Notes under the pieces: model-generated
The model's input: only the letters and a program-made list of their open reading frames with translations
Told to the model about the DNA's origin: nothing
Databases searched by the model: none
Position numbers and translations under genes: made by a program
Shown: positions 13,429-25,211 of the stretch, one piece after another
How positions within the stretch are numbered: the stretch's first letter is position 1
Layout of the letters: each line of letters starts with the position of its first letter
DNA from: Brasenia schreberi
Taxonomy: Eukaryota; Streptophyta; Magnoliopsida; Nymphaeales; Cabombaceae
Direction of reading: 5' to 3'
DNA: 64,000 nt
NCBI GenBank assembly: GCA_036023115.1
Contig: JAYKKT010000073.1
Location: 19,019,001 to 19,083,000, forward strand

Positions 13429-13946
13429 AAACATGAATCAAGTTATTGCTCGTTAAAGTTAAAATCATAACACAAAGAGCAATAGTTCACATGGATGTAT
13501 AGAGGGTTGACTCACAAGTTGAAGGTGTTGAGGTCGATACCTGTGGGACACACATCTGAAAAAGTTAATATTGTAACTTTGGCATAAAATTTTGAATGAA
13601 TATTTTATTAAAAATTGTCACAACTTATGTTCTTGCAACATTCTTTGAAATTAAGGTTCTTTTTATCATTTTATTGGCACTATACCTTCTCAATCAGAAG
13701 GCTTAACGTGGATTTCTAGCATATATGTGCATAAAATTTGTATATTCTTATAAACTGGCCGGGCTTACACAAGGCAAGTCAAAGCGAACATGTGTTATTC
13801 ATTATTCATATTCAGCTCTTAGCTTAAGGGAGTGCTTGATTACTAAGCTTAAGTCTATGAAACTAAAATTATAGGTCAAGTTTGATTTTTAATCAAACAC
13901 AAGTTTTGAAACACAATCAAAAGCAAGATCTTTAACCTTATTTTTT

Positions 13947-14455
13947 ACCATAAAACATGACAGGTCTAATTGCTACTCTATAATATTTACCTTTTAACTT
14001 TAATGGTATCTTCTTATCACAAAGAATACTTGATGCTCCTATCTATTTTTATCCGTCAACATTAATTTTACGTGTACTATCTCCATCAATTCTTCCATCA
14101 CTATGAAAAATTGATCCTATGTATTTAAAACTTTATTTTTGAGGGATGTAATCTATAACAATTTTAATTTCTATGTCCTATGAAGTAACCAAATTATCAA
14201 ACTTACATTTCATATATTCTATCTTTATTCTACTAAGTCAGAAGCCTTTACTTTCTAATGTTTTTCTCCATAGTTTCAATTTTCTATTATTTTTTTTCTT
14301 AGACTCCTCCACTAAAACAGTGTTATCTACAAATAATATAAACTAAAGTACTTTATCTTCGATATGTTTTGTTAATTCATCAATCACCATTATAAATAAG
14401 TATGAACTTAAAGTTGATCCTTGAAATTAATATTGGGTTACATCAAGCTCAACCC
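13947..14455 (-). mobile_element. RTE-type LINE internal fragment
   Basis: From 'ccataaaacatgacagg' onward this matches internal LINE sequence, including the region equivalent to the FADD motif and the 'gggttacatcaag' end. It lacks the 3' tail, so it is a separate, older piece from the insertion at 13087-13428. Confidence 0.7.
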
Positions 14456-16480
14456 CATAAACAAAATACCACCTAACGGGCCAACTCGTGTCCAGTCTAT
14501 TTGAATTACGAACACAGACAAGCTCGTGCGAGCGAACCGAACCAACCCGGTGGTAGTTCCTTTCTTTCTTTATGCTTTATAAAAATGAATGGGGTGGTGC
14601 CCATACTCGTCTTCTTCGCCTTTTCAGGGCATATTTTACCCGCTCATATTCCTTGTCTGTGTTCTACGTGATCGGACTTTGATCCTTGTGCTTTTTCTCT
14701 TGGAACCCGAGGGACGAAGGGTTTAAATCCTTAAACAAACCCTTATTTGCATCTTATTAAATAATTAAATCCCATCATTTCTCAATAAACGCTCCTCCTC
14801 CTTCGTTCTCGAGAACTTCAGTGACAAGCACGCATGCAGACCAGAAAGACTATACGGTATCTTACTGATTACCTATTTTTAAGGGGATTTTTCAGCTTTA
14901 TTCAAAATAAGATTAAAGAAAGAGGCAGAAAAAAAGTGATTCCCTTTTAGATTTATTAGCTCGAGGGAAAAACCCATCCTGCTGTGGAGCGGGGCGAAGC
15001 AGGAAGACCTACGAGCAGGGTGGAACAGAATAGGGTTTCAGGTAAATATGTGTGTGTGTGTATGCACACATGCATGTGTGTATATAACATATATGTGTAT
15101 TATGCATATATATATATATACTAAGCATATATTTCATATCCTGTACACATATGTGTTTGCGTTTATATGACATATATATATATATATACTAGTTCATATT
15201 CATGTTATATATGTAATCACTTAATTTAATAATATGAAATATTATAGAGTAGATTTTATATTTTATATAAAACATATGATATGATCAATTAAAAAAAGAT
15301 TATAGGTTAAGGCAGGGTGGTTATACCAAAGTGGATGCGGGAAGGGTGTAGGGTTTGATCTCCAATACCCACAGGAGCGGGACGGGGCATAATAATACAT
15401 TTCTACTGCAGGCACAGGTCGGGCAAAAACACCGCCCCGCTCCATTGCCATCCCTAGTTGTAGACGTGGGTTTGACGGCAGAACCCACTATACAAGGAAG
15501 GTTTATTTGTCTCGGTCCAAAAGATTTTATATATATAATCTTCTTGGGCATCAATTTGCAAAGCAGATGGCGCCATGAAGATCAAAACCATGACTGGCCT
15601 ATAATAGCCACTTCGATGTTGAAGACGATTTACTTGACCAACCACACTCTGTGTTCTGAAAACGTAAGGACTGAAAATTACCTTGTGATGATCATGTCAC
15701 AGCTGAAGAAGACTTAAGAATTATAAAAGCTGCCATACTGTACTGGCCAACCTCACACGAATAACATGCCGAGAATTTTTTAAAGTTAATGACAATTTCT
15801 TGTTTTCTTAATCTTCTTTCAGACCTAATGACATGATTGTCAATGGCTTAATTATTTGCTATAAAACATGAGATTTGGTTCGGATCAGCGATGTGAAACA
15901 GAATCAACCCAATTAGATTCTTCAACAAGTCTTATATGTCAATGCAGCAATCAAGTTTGGATTATCCTATGGGTTTCAAATTCAACACCAAGTCCGACTT
16001 ACTTGTTAATCGGATAACAGATTTGACTAACCGGATCCAAGTTTCAAATTCAACACTATGATTTGCGTATGGATGGTGAAATTCAACTGTATCATGGTCC
16101 TCTTCACACGCATAAGCATGAACCTTTACACTCATAATGACAAAAAGTCTGCAATAATAATTACTTCGCAATTGGAAGCAGGCGCAGCTAAAGCATTCCT
16201 CAACAGAGCTCTCAGGCAAATAGGATGTTGGTACTTCCAGGGGAGTTCAACCCACCCCATCTTTTCCATTCAGGAAGACAATAACTTCAGGTGGCTCTTT
16301 TTTTCCTTCTCTCTCATAATCATATTACACTCACATAATATATATATATATATGAAGAAAGAAAGCTGTGATAATTAAGTCATGATTACTACAAACAGCA
16401 TAGAAATTTGCTGACGTTTAATTTAATATATGAGAGAGAGAAAGAGAGACGGTCCCTACATGCCTCTGTCCTATCTATTT
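14456..16480. other. Intergenic, no supported gene
   Basis: AT-rich spacer with short alternating purine-pyrimidine tracts (15050-15190). Frames at 15355-15717 and 16058-16378 resemble no family I know. It ends in the region upstream of the C2H2-like gene. Confidence 0.45.
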
Positions 16481-16522
16481 TAGGCTGGAAAAAGAGATGC
16501 CCTCCCCATCTTTCTGTCTTAC

Positions 16523-17363
16523 ATGACAATGAGAGAAATGTCATCCCTCCAGCGACTCTTCTTCTCCTTCTTTATCATTCTTTCCATCTTCCTCCTCGCT
16601 TCCCCACCCACAACCACTGCAACGCACTACCACCACCGTGCTGGCCACCACCACCGGTCGAGCTCGAAAAGACGAAGGAAGCAACCACCGCCAGAACCGA
16701 AGTTATCATCATGGGAGCTCTTCAAGAACCTACTTTCCTGCAAGCAGGTCGAGTACCAACCCACCGCCACCACCACAACCAACAAGCACGGCTACGCTAA
16801 GCTTGCCTCCTGCGCGTCGCTCTGCACCGTCAATGATGTCGTCGACAACTCCGGCAGGCGTCTCGTCCATAGGGTAGGCTCCCCTCTGGGGACCCGCGCA
16901 TCCGGCCAACGCCATCCAAAAGAGTCGGTGCCACCGGTCACTTCGGCAAGGAGGATGCCGTTGAGGGGACTGTCCGGGTGCTACGAATGCAGGATGGTGG
17001 TCGATCCCAGCCGAGGCCCGTCGGCTTGGCCGTCCATCTGCGCCTGTCCTGACTGCGGCGAGCTCTTCCTCCGTCCGGATGCCCTCGATACCCACCAGGC
17101 TGTCCGCCATGCCGGTAATTAACTAACCGTTTTTAATTTAATTAATTATATTTTTCTCCGTCGAATCTGGAAAGAAAGACGACTGAGGATCGATCACAAA
17201 GTCGGTGATCTCTTCTCAGCCTCTGATCAAAGTGGATCCTAGATGGGTCTCTTTTGTTCCCCCGCACTCGATTTGGCTTCACGGTTTGGCCTGGCCGACA
17301 GTAGATTCGGTGGCTGCGCAGAGCCTAAACGAATTGACCACATTTCCCAAATTTACAATACCT

Positions 17364-17437
<74 letters not shown>

Positions 17438-18962
17438 AATAAAACGATCAGTGTTAGTGTTAGTGTTAGCATGTTCACTGACGGTCGCCTACCTAGATTT
17501 TTTGTTTCCACATAGCTCTATCATGTGTGTCATGTTAGCATTTAACTCACAATAAACTATTCTTTATTATTTTTTTCTAACACATTCTCCACATAGCTCA
17601 ATATTGTTAGAGTATTAAACATTGACAAATAGAAAAATTTCTTTTCCTTATGTAATTCCTTAAAGCATGGTAAGTAATTTGTGGTATGCATGTTTGGCTT
17701 TTAATTGTCATTCTTTATTTTGTTATACTAGCTTGGTCAAATATGAAGGATTATTTAGGGTAAAATTTAGCTTCCCACATCGAGAATGTTTTATTTGCGA
17801 ACTGTGGATTGTGAAATAAAAAAAAAAACAGGAGGGAGATTGTAAATAACCCAAGTACTATTTACTTTGCACCTAAAGCGTTAATTCAATGGCAGCGAGT
17901 GAAGCATCTTTGTTGCCATTGGAGAGTTCGACTCCGATTGTGGGTGCTGGTGGTGGAGAGTTCGACTCTCCGAGGGTGCGTGTGTTAGGCTTTGGTCTCC
18001 TCTTGTAAAAAAAAATGCTAGTAGTTTAAAAGTAGCTCTCATTTCATGAATGTACAAAATCTGTAAGGTAATGAAGGCATTTTATAATTTCTATTACAGT
18101 TTCTGAGCTAGGCCCGGAAGACTCAGGCAGGAACATAGTGGAGATCATCTTCCAATCAAGCTGGTTGAAGAAGGACAACCCTGTCTGCGTAGTGGATCGG
18201 ATCCTCAGGATCCGGAATACCCAAAAGACCATTAGCCGGTTTGAGAGCTACCGCGATGCCGTCAAATGCAGGTACGGTGGCGATCTCCTATTTTCAATTG
18301 TGTTATTGTTAGTGTCATTTCATCTTCGTGTCAAAAACAGGTAAACACAAACACGACCCAGTTATTTTTGTCGCTTTGAATATGTTTTCATTATGGGTTT
18401 TTGTGTTGGATCAGACTTTGTTGTGACTAAATGCAGGGCGAGCCGACGGGACCCCCGGTGCATCGCCGATGGTAATGAGCTGCTCCGGTTCTACTGCACT
18501 ACATCTGCCTGCTCCATTGGGAGCAGGGGATCAACCAGCCTTTGTGGGATGGGTCCAAGTTGCGGGGTGTGCTCCACGATCCGAAATGGCTTTGGCCTGA
18601 AGATGGATGTTGGGAAAGGTCTCTGCACCACGGCTACCAGTGGGCGGGCGCATGATTGCATGGTAGCCACTGAAGAGGAAGAGGTTGCCTCCCAGGGCAG
18701 GAGGGCCATCTTGGTTTGCCGGGTAATTGCGGGTCGAGTGCGGAGCCAAGGGCCCAAATTAGCGGCAGGTGTGGAGGAGGAGGAGGAGAGGGAAGAGGAA
18801 TTGAAAGACAAGGATAGCAGATCGGCTGGTGAACAGTTCGACTCGGTCGCGGGTTCGGTGAGTATCTACTCCAACCTCGATGAGCTCTATGTTTTTAACC
18901 CGAAGGCGATCCTACCATGCTTCGTGGTGATTTACAGGTTGCACAACAATGAGCAATTGTAG
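16523..18962 (+). CDS. C2H2-like zinc-finger protein (At1g75710-type), three exons
   Basis: Exons are 16523-17114, 18100-18271 and 18437-18962; all phases agree, giving about 429 aa. Exon 1 encodes a basic His/Thr-rich N-terminus, the block SWELFKNLLSCKQVE and one C2H2 finger, CPDCGELF...HQAVRH (C-x2-C-x12-H-x4-H). Exon 2 gives SELGPEDSGRNIVEIIFQSS and the SWLKK...RILRIRNTQ block. Exon 3 gives DPRCIADGNELLRF, TTATSGRAHD and the C-terminal YSNLDELYVFNPKAILPCFV. These blocks in this order are typical of a small plant family annotated only as C2H2-like zinc-finger proteins; its biochemical role is not established. The hydrophobic stretch after the first Met (about residues 10-27) is unusual for a putative nuclear protein, so a later start is possible. 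Intron 1 carries an (AT)n array, a LINE scrap and a SINE. Confidence 0.88.
17370..17437. repeat. Compound (AT)n(GA)n microsatellite in intron 1
   Basis: About 28 AT units followed by a short GA run, inside intron 1 of the C2H2-like gene. Confidence 0.9.
17487..17583 (-). mobile_element. Small RTE-type LINE scrap
   Basis: About 95 bp matching the family block 'tttgtttccacatagctctatcatgtg' and its continuation. It lies in intron 1 of the C2H2-like gene. Confidence 0.55.
17877..18017 (+). mobile_element. tRNA-derived SINE, family 1, with doubled B box
   Basis: An A-box-like 'ttaattcaatggcag' is followed by two B-box-like motifs (ggagagttcgactc and ggagagttcgactctcc), then the family 3' part 'gtgtgttaggctttggtctcctcttgta' ending in A9. 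It shares its layout with the clean copy at 23395-23514. It sits about 80 bp upstream of exon 2 of the C2H2-like gene. Confidence 0.75.
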
Positions 18963-20350
18963 TTTTTTCCCTTTCTTTTATATATATATATATTAGCTTG
19001 TAACGGAACTCCCTTGTGGTAAAGGTTGACTGACCTTCTTGTCATGAGTAGGGAAAAAGAATTTTGGTTGCAATGGTTTCTAGTCTATAAAGAATTTTCT
19101 GTTACAATTGGGACTAATAAGGATATTTTGGTTGCAATGGTTTCTACCCTTTAAAGAATTCTCTGTCACAGTTGGGACTGAAAAGGACCGGTAATCGCTA
19201 CTATATACAAGCTAGTCGAGTTTAAATGAGATAAGGGGAAGAGAAATGCTTTCAAACAACAAAATGCCTTTGTCAAAAAACTCTCTCTAATTCGTTTCAT
19301 TCTAATGACTTAAATAGATATTACACAACAGTAATAACAAACATTAAAACAAGTTGAAAATAACACTTAAGAACTAACACTACATTATTATCCTACAAAT
19401 TAAGAGAAATGAGCATGATTTAATGGTCAACGGACTCATTAATGAGTATAATAATAAGCTAGTACTGGTTTGGATGATTTATGAAATCTTTCAGCCCAAT
19501 TTGTCTATGCATGTTCTTGGATTCCTATCAATAAAGGAGGATTAAATGTGGTAACTAATATCCAACACAATCCTTTGGATCTTTTACAGGCTTTGTGATC
19601 TTTCCAACACTGAAAATCACTCATGGATTTCAGTCAACAAGTTTGCTTTAGGATAATGGGACAGGTTGAGCTTGAATTGATGGACATGTGAGTACATTTT
19701 CGATGGTGATGTTCGATCTTCACTACACGAGTGGACCCGTTTTGCCATTGTTGGACCGAGGGGCGAAGACTTCAAGTCCCTGCTTTTTTCCTTGCAGGGT
19801 TGGGAGACTGGTGTCTGGCAAGATCTGGCATCCTTTAGTGTCATGGTATTCAAACACCTACTAGTGCGTCAATTTTTTGCAGTAATAAATTTGTAGTTAG
19901 GGACACGACACATGACAAGAATCCCTGTCGTGCGCCACTTGAAGATAGTGCATGTTTTTTCAAATTATAACGTTGATTTATTGCAAAAGCAGCTAATGTC
20001 AAGTAAACACCATCGGGTAAGGGATGCTTTCAGTTTCTCTCGTGGCTCTTTTTGTAACACCAAACAAGATTGGGACTTCAGATGAAAATTTTTCGTTTAG
20101 TTTTTTGTTCTTCCACTGCAAGAATCCCAAAAGAATGATCCCAGATCGGGGCAAGGATACGATGAATTCCCACGTATCCAACTCGGGAAACGTGATTCTC
20201 ACTTGGCCACTTGTGACCGTCCATCGAATTAGATGTGCGGTGAAGACTGAAATTATCTGCCCTCATCTTATATCCTGTATCTATGCCCATACACCTCGGC
20301 AGAAATTTGCAAGTTTTCTTTTTCCTTACAAACTTTCATCATCCCGTTCA
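18963..20350. other. 3' flank of C2H2-like gene, no gene
   Basis: It contains a 64-bp tandem duplication (19061-19124 and 19125-19188) just past the gene and is otherwise unremarkable. Short frames on both strands have no recognisable content. Confidence 0.45.
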
Positions 20351-20352
20351 CG

Positions 20353-20359
20353 TATTTAA
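20353..20359 (+). promoter_or_regulatory. Candidate TATA box of the 91-aa protein gene
   Basis: TATTTAA lies about 70 bp upstream of the start codon at 20429, with a (GA)n leader tract (20392-20410) in between. Position and spacing fit a plant core promoter. Confidence 0.45.
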
Positions 20360-20428
20360 GAAAAGCGAGTCTTGCTTTACGTCAAACGAAAGAGAGAGAG
20401 AGAGAGAGAGATGTAAACAAGAGGGAGC

Positions 20429-20704
20429 ATGATACAAGTGAGAAATGAAAAGGAGCCTAGCTCGCCAAAGGTGAGCCCATCACCCATGGGGTTGTTGGTC
20501 CGGGTTCGAAGGGCACTTCTTAAGCTGATAGCACTGCCCAGATCATGCTCGGGCTCGACCCTATGTCCGTCGGGGAGACCGACACCAGCTAAGGCTGATC
20601 ATGTTTCAGTTCCTCGTTACTCCTCATCTGATCCTCATCATACTGCGGAAGCCATAGATGACTGCATCGAGTTCTTCAATCAATCTTCCAAAGGTGGTGC
20701 ATGA
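20429..20704 (+). CDS. Small josephin-like-annotated plant protein, single exon
   Basis: The 91-aa uninterrupted frame has a basic middle (LLVRVRRALLKLIALPRS) and ends with an acidic amphipathic block, HHTAEAIDDCIEFFNQSS. A basic N-terminal part followed by a C-terminal AEAI(E/D)DCIEF motif is the pattern I recall for short plant proteins often annotated 'josephin-like', although they lack a josephin protease domain. Function is unknown. The candidate TATA box about 70 bp upstream and a GA-rich leader support it being expressed. Neighbours give no clue. The family assignment rests on the C-terminal motif only. Confidence 0.6.
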   Translation: MIQVRNEKEPSSPKVSPSPMGLLVRVRRALLKLIALPRSCSGSTLCPSGRPTPAKADHVSVPRYSSSDPHHTAEAIDDCIEFFNQSSKGGA

Positions 20705-20899
20705 CATGGCCATATATAAAGAAAGAGGACTGTATGGTTCATACAAGCAAGGTACCCGTTTCGTAGCGAATCTGTCCATTTATTTATGTTAGTGGGTATA
20801 AATTTTACTTGTTCAAAGAAATGAAGAACCAAGTTCATGTTCTATCTAAACCTCTAGAGCTTGTGTGACACAAGGTTTCTCTTTTTTTCTTGGTTGCAA

Positions 20900-20990
20900 T
20901 GTAGAGGATGAAGTCACGTGCACAACCCCCGGTATCGAACTCATGACCTTCATCTTATGAGTCACCCTAGCCAGGTAACATGTTGCTCGT
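20900..20990 (-). mobile_element. tRNA-derived SINE, family 2 (fragment)
   Basis: The minus strand carries a B-box-like sequence (ggtatcgaactcatgacc seen on plus) and an A-box-like 'agctagggtgact'. Copies with the same arrangement lie at 48176-48265 and 54278-54352 (-) and at 13498-13560 and 46636-46740 (+). Confidence 0.55.
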
Positions 20991-22316
20991 TGTGCAGAAC
21001 CCTTCCTTGATCCTCAAAGACATCCCTTTACCCTCTGTTCTATCATCTGTACATACATACAACTAAGCAAAAGTGGGATCTCATATCGAGCCATCAGAAT
21101 AGGAAACAAGTGGAGAAATCGACTTTTCAAGTCACAAAAAGAGAAGCAAATGTTTGCATACTTGAACGAGTAAAGCATGAAGCATTTAAGAAGCATAAGG
21201 GTAGGGTGACAACTATAGACCCACCAAGAACCCGACTCAAAAGGTTCTCATGAAAGTGACACAAAAAGATTGGGGTCATAATCAAGTCGACCTTTTCTAC
21301 ATGGACATGACACAACACTAACACAACCCGAATACGAACTTGCTGGCAATTTCGGACACATCATGGAACCCGGACACGAATATGATCCGAAAGTCAATGC
21401 TCATATCCTCCAAATTGAGATGAAAAGAGTCGTGTTATTCATGTATAAAGGAGGTAAAAGTCGTGTTATTCATGTATAAAGGAAGTAAAAGCAACACGAA
21501 ATTGCCTACAACGCTCATGGTCCCAAATTATTTCCTGTGGGTCACAAGATTTTACTAACAGTGAGTTGTTAAACTAGAAAATCATGGTCATGAGAGATCA
21601 CTCATCAGGTGGTCCCAAATTCTAAGGAAATCAAACAAGACTCACATGAACCCTCATGATTAACTATGGGCATAGATGCAACAACTGTTCTAAGTCAATA
21701 TTAAGCCCGGACAGATCAAGTCCAACGCGATCGGGTTCAAGCCAAGTTGCCCAATTTGGTGATCCTCAATTTTAGTGCTTCGACCTAAAGAAAATGTTTT
21801 CTAACTAGTTCAGTGGTTAAGATGGCTTTGAGACTGTTTTATCTTAGTTCTTATAGTATGAATATACCAATTAGTTATGTATCAATGATGAGATTCCGTT
21901 GATACAAAGCCAATTCTATTAATGAACGTTCTAATTCACGTGCATCCAGCAGGAATTGAACCTATGAATTTGCTAATTATGAGTTGGGCCCTTTAACCAT
22001 TCTGCTATGGATACTTCGCAAAAACCCGTCATCAACAGGGAGCGGGGTTGTCTTTGTAAGTGCGTTTCAATTAAAATACAATCTTTGTTTTTCGTTTAGA
22101 TGAAACCAATGAAACGGCATGCAATCAAACCCTGTACTTTTGAATTGAGAGAGAGAAAGGTCACATATTAGCAACAATGTAAATAATGTCCGCTAACTCC
22201 ACCCACGTAAGGGATCACCCTTACATGACCGGTCCCAAGCCCAAATAAAAGAGGAGGGTTGCGTAAGGCTTTCGACAACCAACATAAAACTTTGTCGGAC
22301 TTACCATGGATTCTAA

Positions 22317-22378
22317 AAAAAAAAATCATGTAGCTGACCCGATCTAGTATGGGAAAAGGCTTAGTTGTTGTTGTAAAT
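22317..22378 (+). mobile_element. RTE-type LINE 3' terminal scrap
   Basis: It matches the conserved terminal block 'gtatgggaaaaggcttagttgttgttg', here on the plus strand, ending in the (TTG)n tail. Confidence 0.65.
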
Positions 22379-23394
22379 ACTGTCACTCCTTGTGAATCAA
22401 CTAAGACTTGATGGGCCAATAGAATGCATCGACTCATTGTGAGCCAACTGAGCCTTCACCGGCTAATACAATTCATCTACTGGAATAGAGATACCGCTCT
22501 CCTCAAGGCAAGCCCAAAGGTGAGCTCGGTGTTATACGAGCCATGTAACTAACTATGATCAAATTGATAACAGGTCATGGCTGAGCCCAGTTAGTCTAGC
22601 CAAGGACCTACGCTGCTGCCTTAATCCCAACCCAGCTAACTTGAATCGGGCCCAAAACTTTTTGCCCTAAACTACCCCATTATCCGACTCTTTCTAGAAG
22701 ACACGGGACTTTAGAAAAAAGAAGAAGATGAAGGAGAAGGTGACTTCAGAAGTGCTGCTTTCAAACTCACGAGCAGAAGCAATCGATCTTGTCGTGGTCA
22801 AACAATGGAAAGATGCCTTTTGCGGAAAGTACTCAGAAAAGTATAAATTACACAAAGACGGCCCTTTTGTTGTTAAATACGTAAGGCCAGAGCTAAGTGT
22901 AGTTTTCATCACATTTACCCATACCAGCAGAGAAGCTCAAGAGCAATGGTTAAAAACATAGATTATGCAGTGTGTTAGGCTTCGGCTTCCCATTTTAACC
23001 AGAAAAGATAAACATAGGTTTTACATTTTATGGAAAACCTCTTTCGGGTGCACCAGAGTTGTCGTGAATTAAGAAAGTAACTCACCGTTTAAACCGTGAG
23101 CTATCTTTCTGGCTCATGGCCTTAATCCTGGCCCTTGCCTTAATGTAGATGCAGCTAATTATCCCTTTTTACTTGGCCTCCTCATAACCATGCATTTAAA
23201 TAAACATGGCAGACCTCTACCAGATGCATACCACGGGCATCAAACTCTTGACCTTCGAGAAATGATAAGACTAGCCATTTCAGGCCTCAAATTTAAGTAA
23301 CAAAAGCAGATGACTCATGGAATATTTAGAAATCAAGCCTAAGTTTAGCGATGCATAGTTTGTCTTTTACAGTTTATTCAAAATCCAGATAACT

Positions 23395-23514
23395 CTGCAT
23401 CAAGAGCGTTAGCTCAACGGCAGGGCACTCTGTCACTGTTGCTGTTGGTGGGGAGTTCGACTCCCACAGGGTGCATTTGTATGTGTTAGGCTTCGGCCTC
23501 ATCTTGTAACAAAA
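23395..23514 (+). mobile_element. tRNA-derived SINE, family 1, with 15-bp target duplication
   Basis: The A box 'ttagctcaacggcagg' and B box 'ggagttcgactccc' lie at tRNA-like spacing. They are followed by the family tail 'gtgttaggcttcggcctcatcttgtaac' and an A-rich end. Perfect direct repeats aaaatccagataact flank it at 23380-23394 and 23515-23529. It is a pol III-type retroposon rather than a tRNA gene, because there is no acceptor stem pairing. Confidence 0.85.
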
Positions 23515-24308
23515 AAAATCCAGATAACTTCCCATATTTATGTCAAGGGCCACAGTATCAAGGCCCCCACGCTTCTATTCAGTATTATTTCCCAAAGATT
23601 GTTCGATGCAATAAGGCGAATGGATAATCTTTGAAAACGTTTGACAACGCTAATGCAACAAATAAAGAATGAGCTAGCGCTAGCTGGAAGCAACCACCTG
23701 CTTCTAAAAATGCGATAATTTCATCTGCTACCCAAATGCAAAAACTAAGTCGCCTGAATGGAAATCTATTTGAAGTACTATTGAGTTTAATCTACACAAT
23801 TATATTATAAGGTTACTAATAATTATTTTCGTTTGTGTGTGTTTGATTTAACTGTTCCCTAGCCTCTTCTCATCAATGGACTCCTTTCTTTATATATTTT
23901 TATTTTTCAATCTTTTTTTTTCTCAATTCTTGTACAATATAATTAATGAATCATTCATCATGATCTTGACAAGATCGATGAATAAGTTATGAATACAGTG
24001 GCATCTTAAGCATAGGTTGGCGACCCGAAATTCTGTAATTTATATTAAACCAAAGACAAGTGGGAGCTTTGAGGCGGGGGAGGCATATATAGTGGGTTGA
24101 GGTAGGTTCACTTAATCTGGTGAAGAACCCATCTCCATACCCACCTTTTCCTTTCACAAAAGCTTAGCTTGCGTGCTCAAGTAACAAGTCAATGTAGGAC
24201 AGGTTGGGGATAGCTGGCTCTCGCAAAAAGCGAAGTGTGCCAGAAGCTTCTTCTCTCTCTCTCTCTCTCTCTCAGCTATTGTATGGCCAACTCTATCCTC
24301 TTTGTGCC

Positions 24309-24317
24309 TATATAAAT
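24309..24317 (+). promoter_or_regulatory. TATA box of the GASA gene
   Basis: TATATAAAT lies 104 bp upstream of the start codon at 24421, preceded by a (CT)n tract (24252-24274) typical of plant core promoters. Confidence 0.65.
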
Positions 24318-24420
24318 TGCAAAGTATTGCATCTCATTCGTCGTGTTCTTGTGATAGGTCGCTCTCATTAATCTTATTAGTGTCTTCCTGTCTGAAGTTT
24401 ACAGTGAAAAGAAAACATAC

Positions 24421-25211
24421 ATGGCGAGATATTCAACTTTGGTGCTTCTGCTCGTGCTCCTGCTGACTGTGGTACACACCATTAATTTGCTTCTTTGATT
24501 TCTTAGCTTCTTCTTTGGTCTTCTTGCATGTTCTTCGAGCACACACGAAATATCGGAATGAATTGCTAACTCTCTCTTTATCTATTGACCCAAATTCCAG
24601 ATAATTCAGTCTGCGTCAACCTGCCAAGGCCATGAGGAATCTGAGGTTCTCTCTCTCTCTCGTCATCTCTGTCAGTTCGAACATGACTCGTTTCCTTTTT
24701 CGTGTTACTTATGGTGGACAAGATCATTTCATGAAACACACACATATCTTTTCTATCTCTGTGTCTAGTTTTCTTCAACTAATTCTTATATATTTTTGTT
24801 TGAGCACTCAGATGAATGTGAATCATGAAGGGACCGATCGACGCCTTGGCCAAAAGCTAGGTAGACTGCAGATAAAGCTCAAATTTTCAGATTATAACCA
24901 GCTGAGAAATTAACTTTTCGATATCTCATTAATGAAAAACAATTGCTCATAACTTGCTTTGTTCTTCGATTGATTCGTCATATTTGGTTCAATCTTTCTC
25001 ATCTTATTTGGTGCGTACATACGTTGTAGACTGTGGTGCAGCTTGTGCGTACAGGTGCAGCAAGGCTTCGCGGCAGAAGATATGCCTGAGGGCGTGCGGG
25101 ACGTGCTGCGCTCGGTGCAACTGCGTGCCTCCTGGCACCTCCGGAAATACACATGTGTGCCCTTGCTACGCCACCATGACCACCCATGGTGGTAGGCTCA
25201 AGTGCCCTTGA
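24421..25211 (+). CDS. Snakin/GASA gibberellin-regulated cysteine-rich peptide, four exons
   Basis: Exons are 24421-24471, 24601-24645, 24812-24860 and 25030-25211; phases join cleanly and give about 108 aa. Exons 1-2 encode a hydrophobic signal peptide (MARYSTLVLLLVLLLTV and onward). The short variable region (exons 2-3) is followed by the C-terminal GASA domain with all 12 cysteines in the family spacing, including the RACGTCCARCNCVPPGTSGN core and the terminal KCP. Family members are secreted peptides, often induced by gibberellin, with roles in growth and antimicrobial defence. The long introns and tiny middle exons make the gene easy to miss. A TATA box lies at 24309. Sub-type cannot be set firmly; the domain looks closer to the GASA1/6-like group than to snakin-1. 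Confidence 0.93.

Larger units (their letters stand above)
20705..24300. other. Intergenic with SINE and LINE scraps, no supported gene
   Basis: It holds a SINE family-2 copy (20900-20990), a 31-bp tandem duplication (21429-21490), a LINE 3' scrap (22317-22378) and a family-1 SINE with clear target duplication. The 77-codon frame at 22728-22961 (+) is varied in composition and not low-complexity, but I recognise no family and no splice or promoter context, so I leave it uncalled. Confidence 0.45.

Noticed and set aside
22728..22961. 77-codon plus-strand frame beginning MKEKVTSEVLLS
   Set aside because: Protein-like composition but no recognisable family and no supporting signals; not enough to call.
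23402..23475. A tRNA gene
   Set aside because: A and B boxes are present but there is no acceptor-stem pairing; the A-rich tail and target duplication show a SINE.
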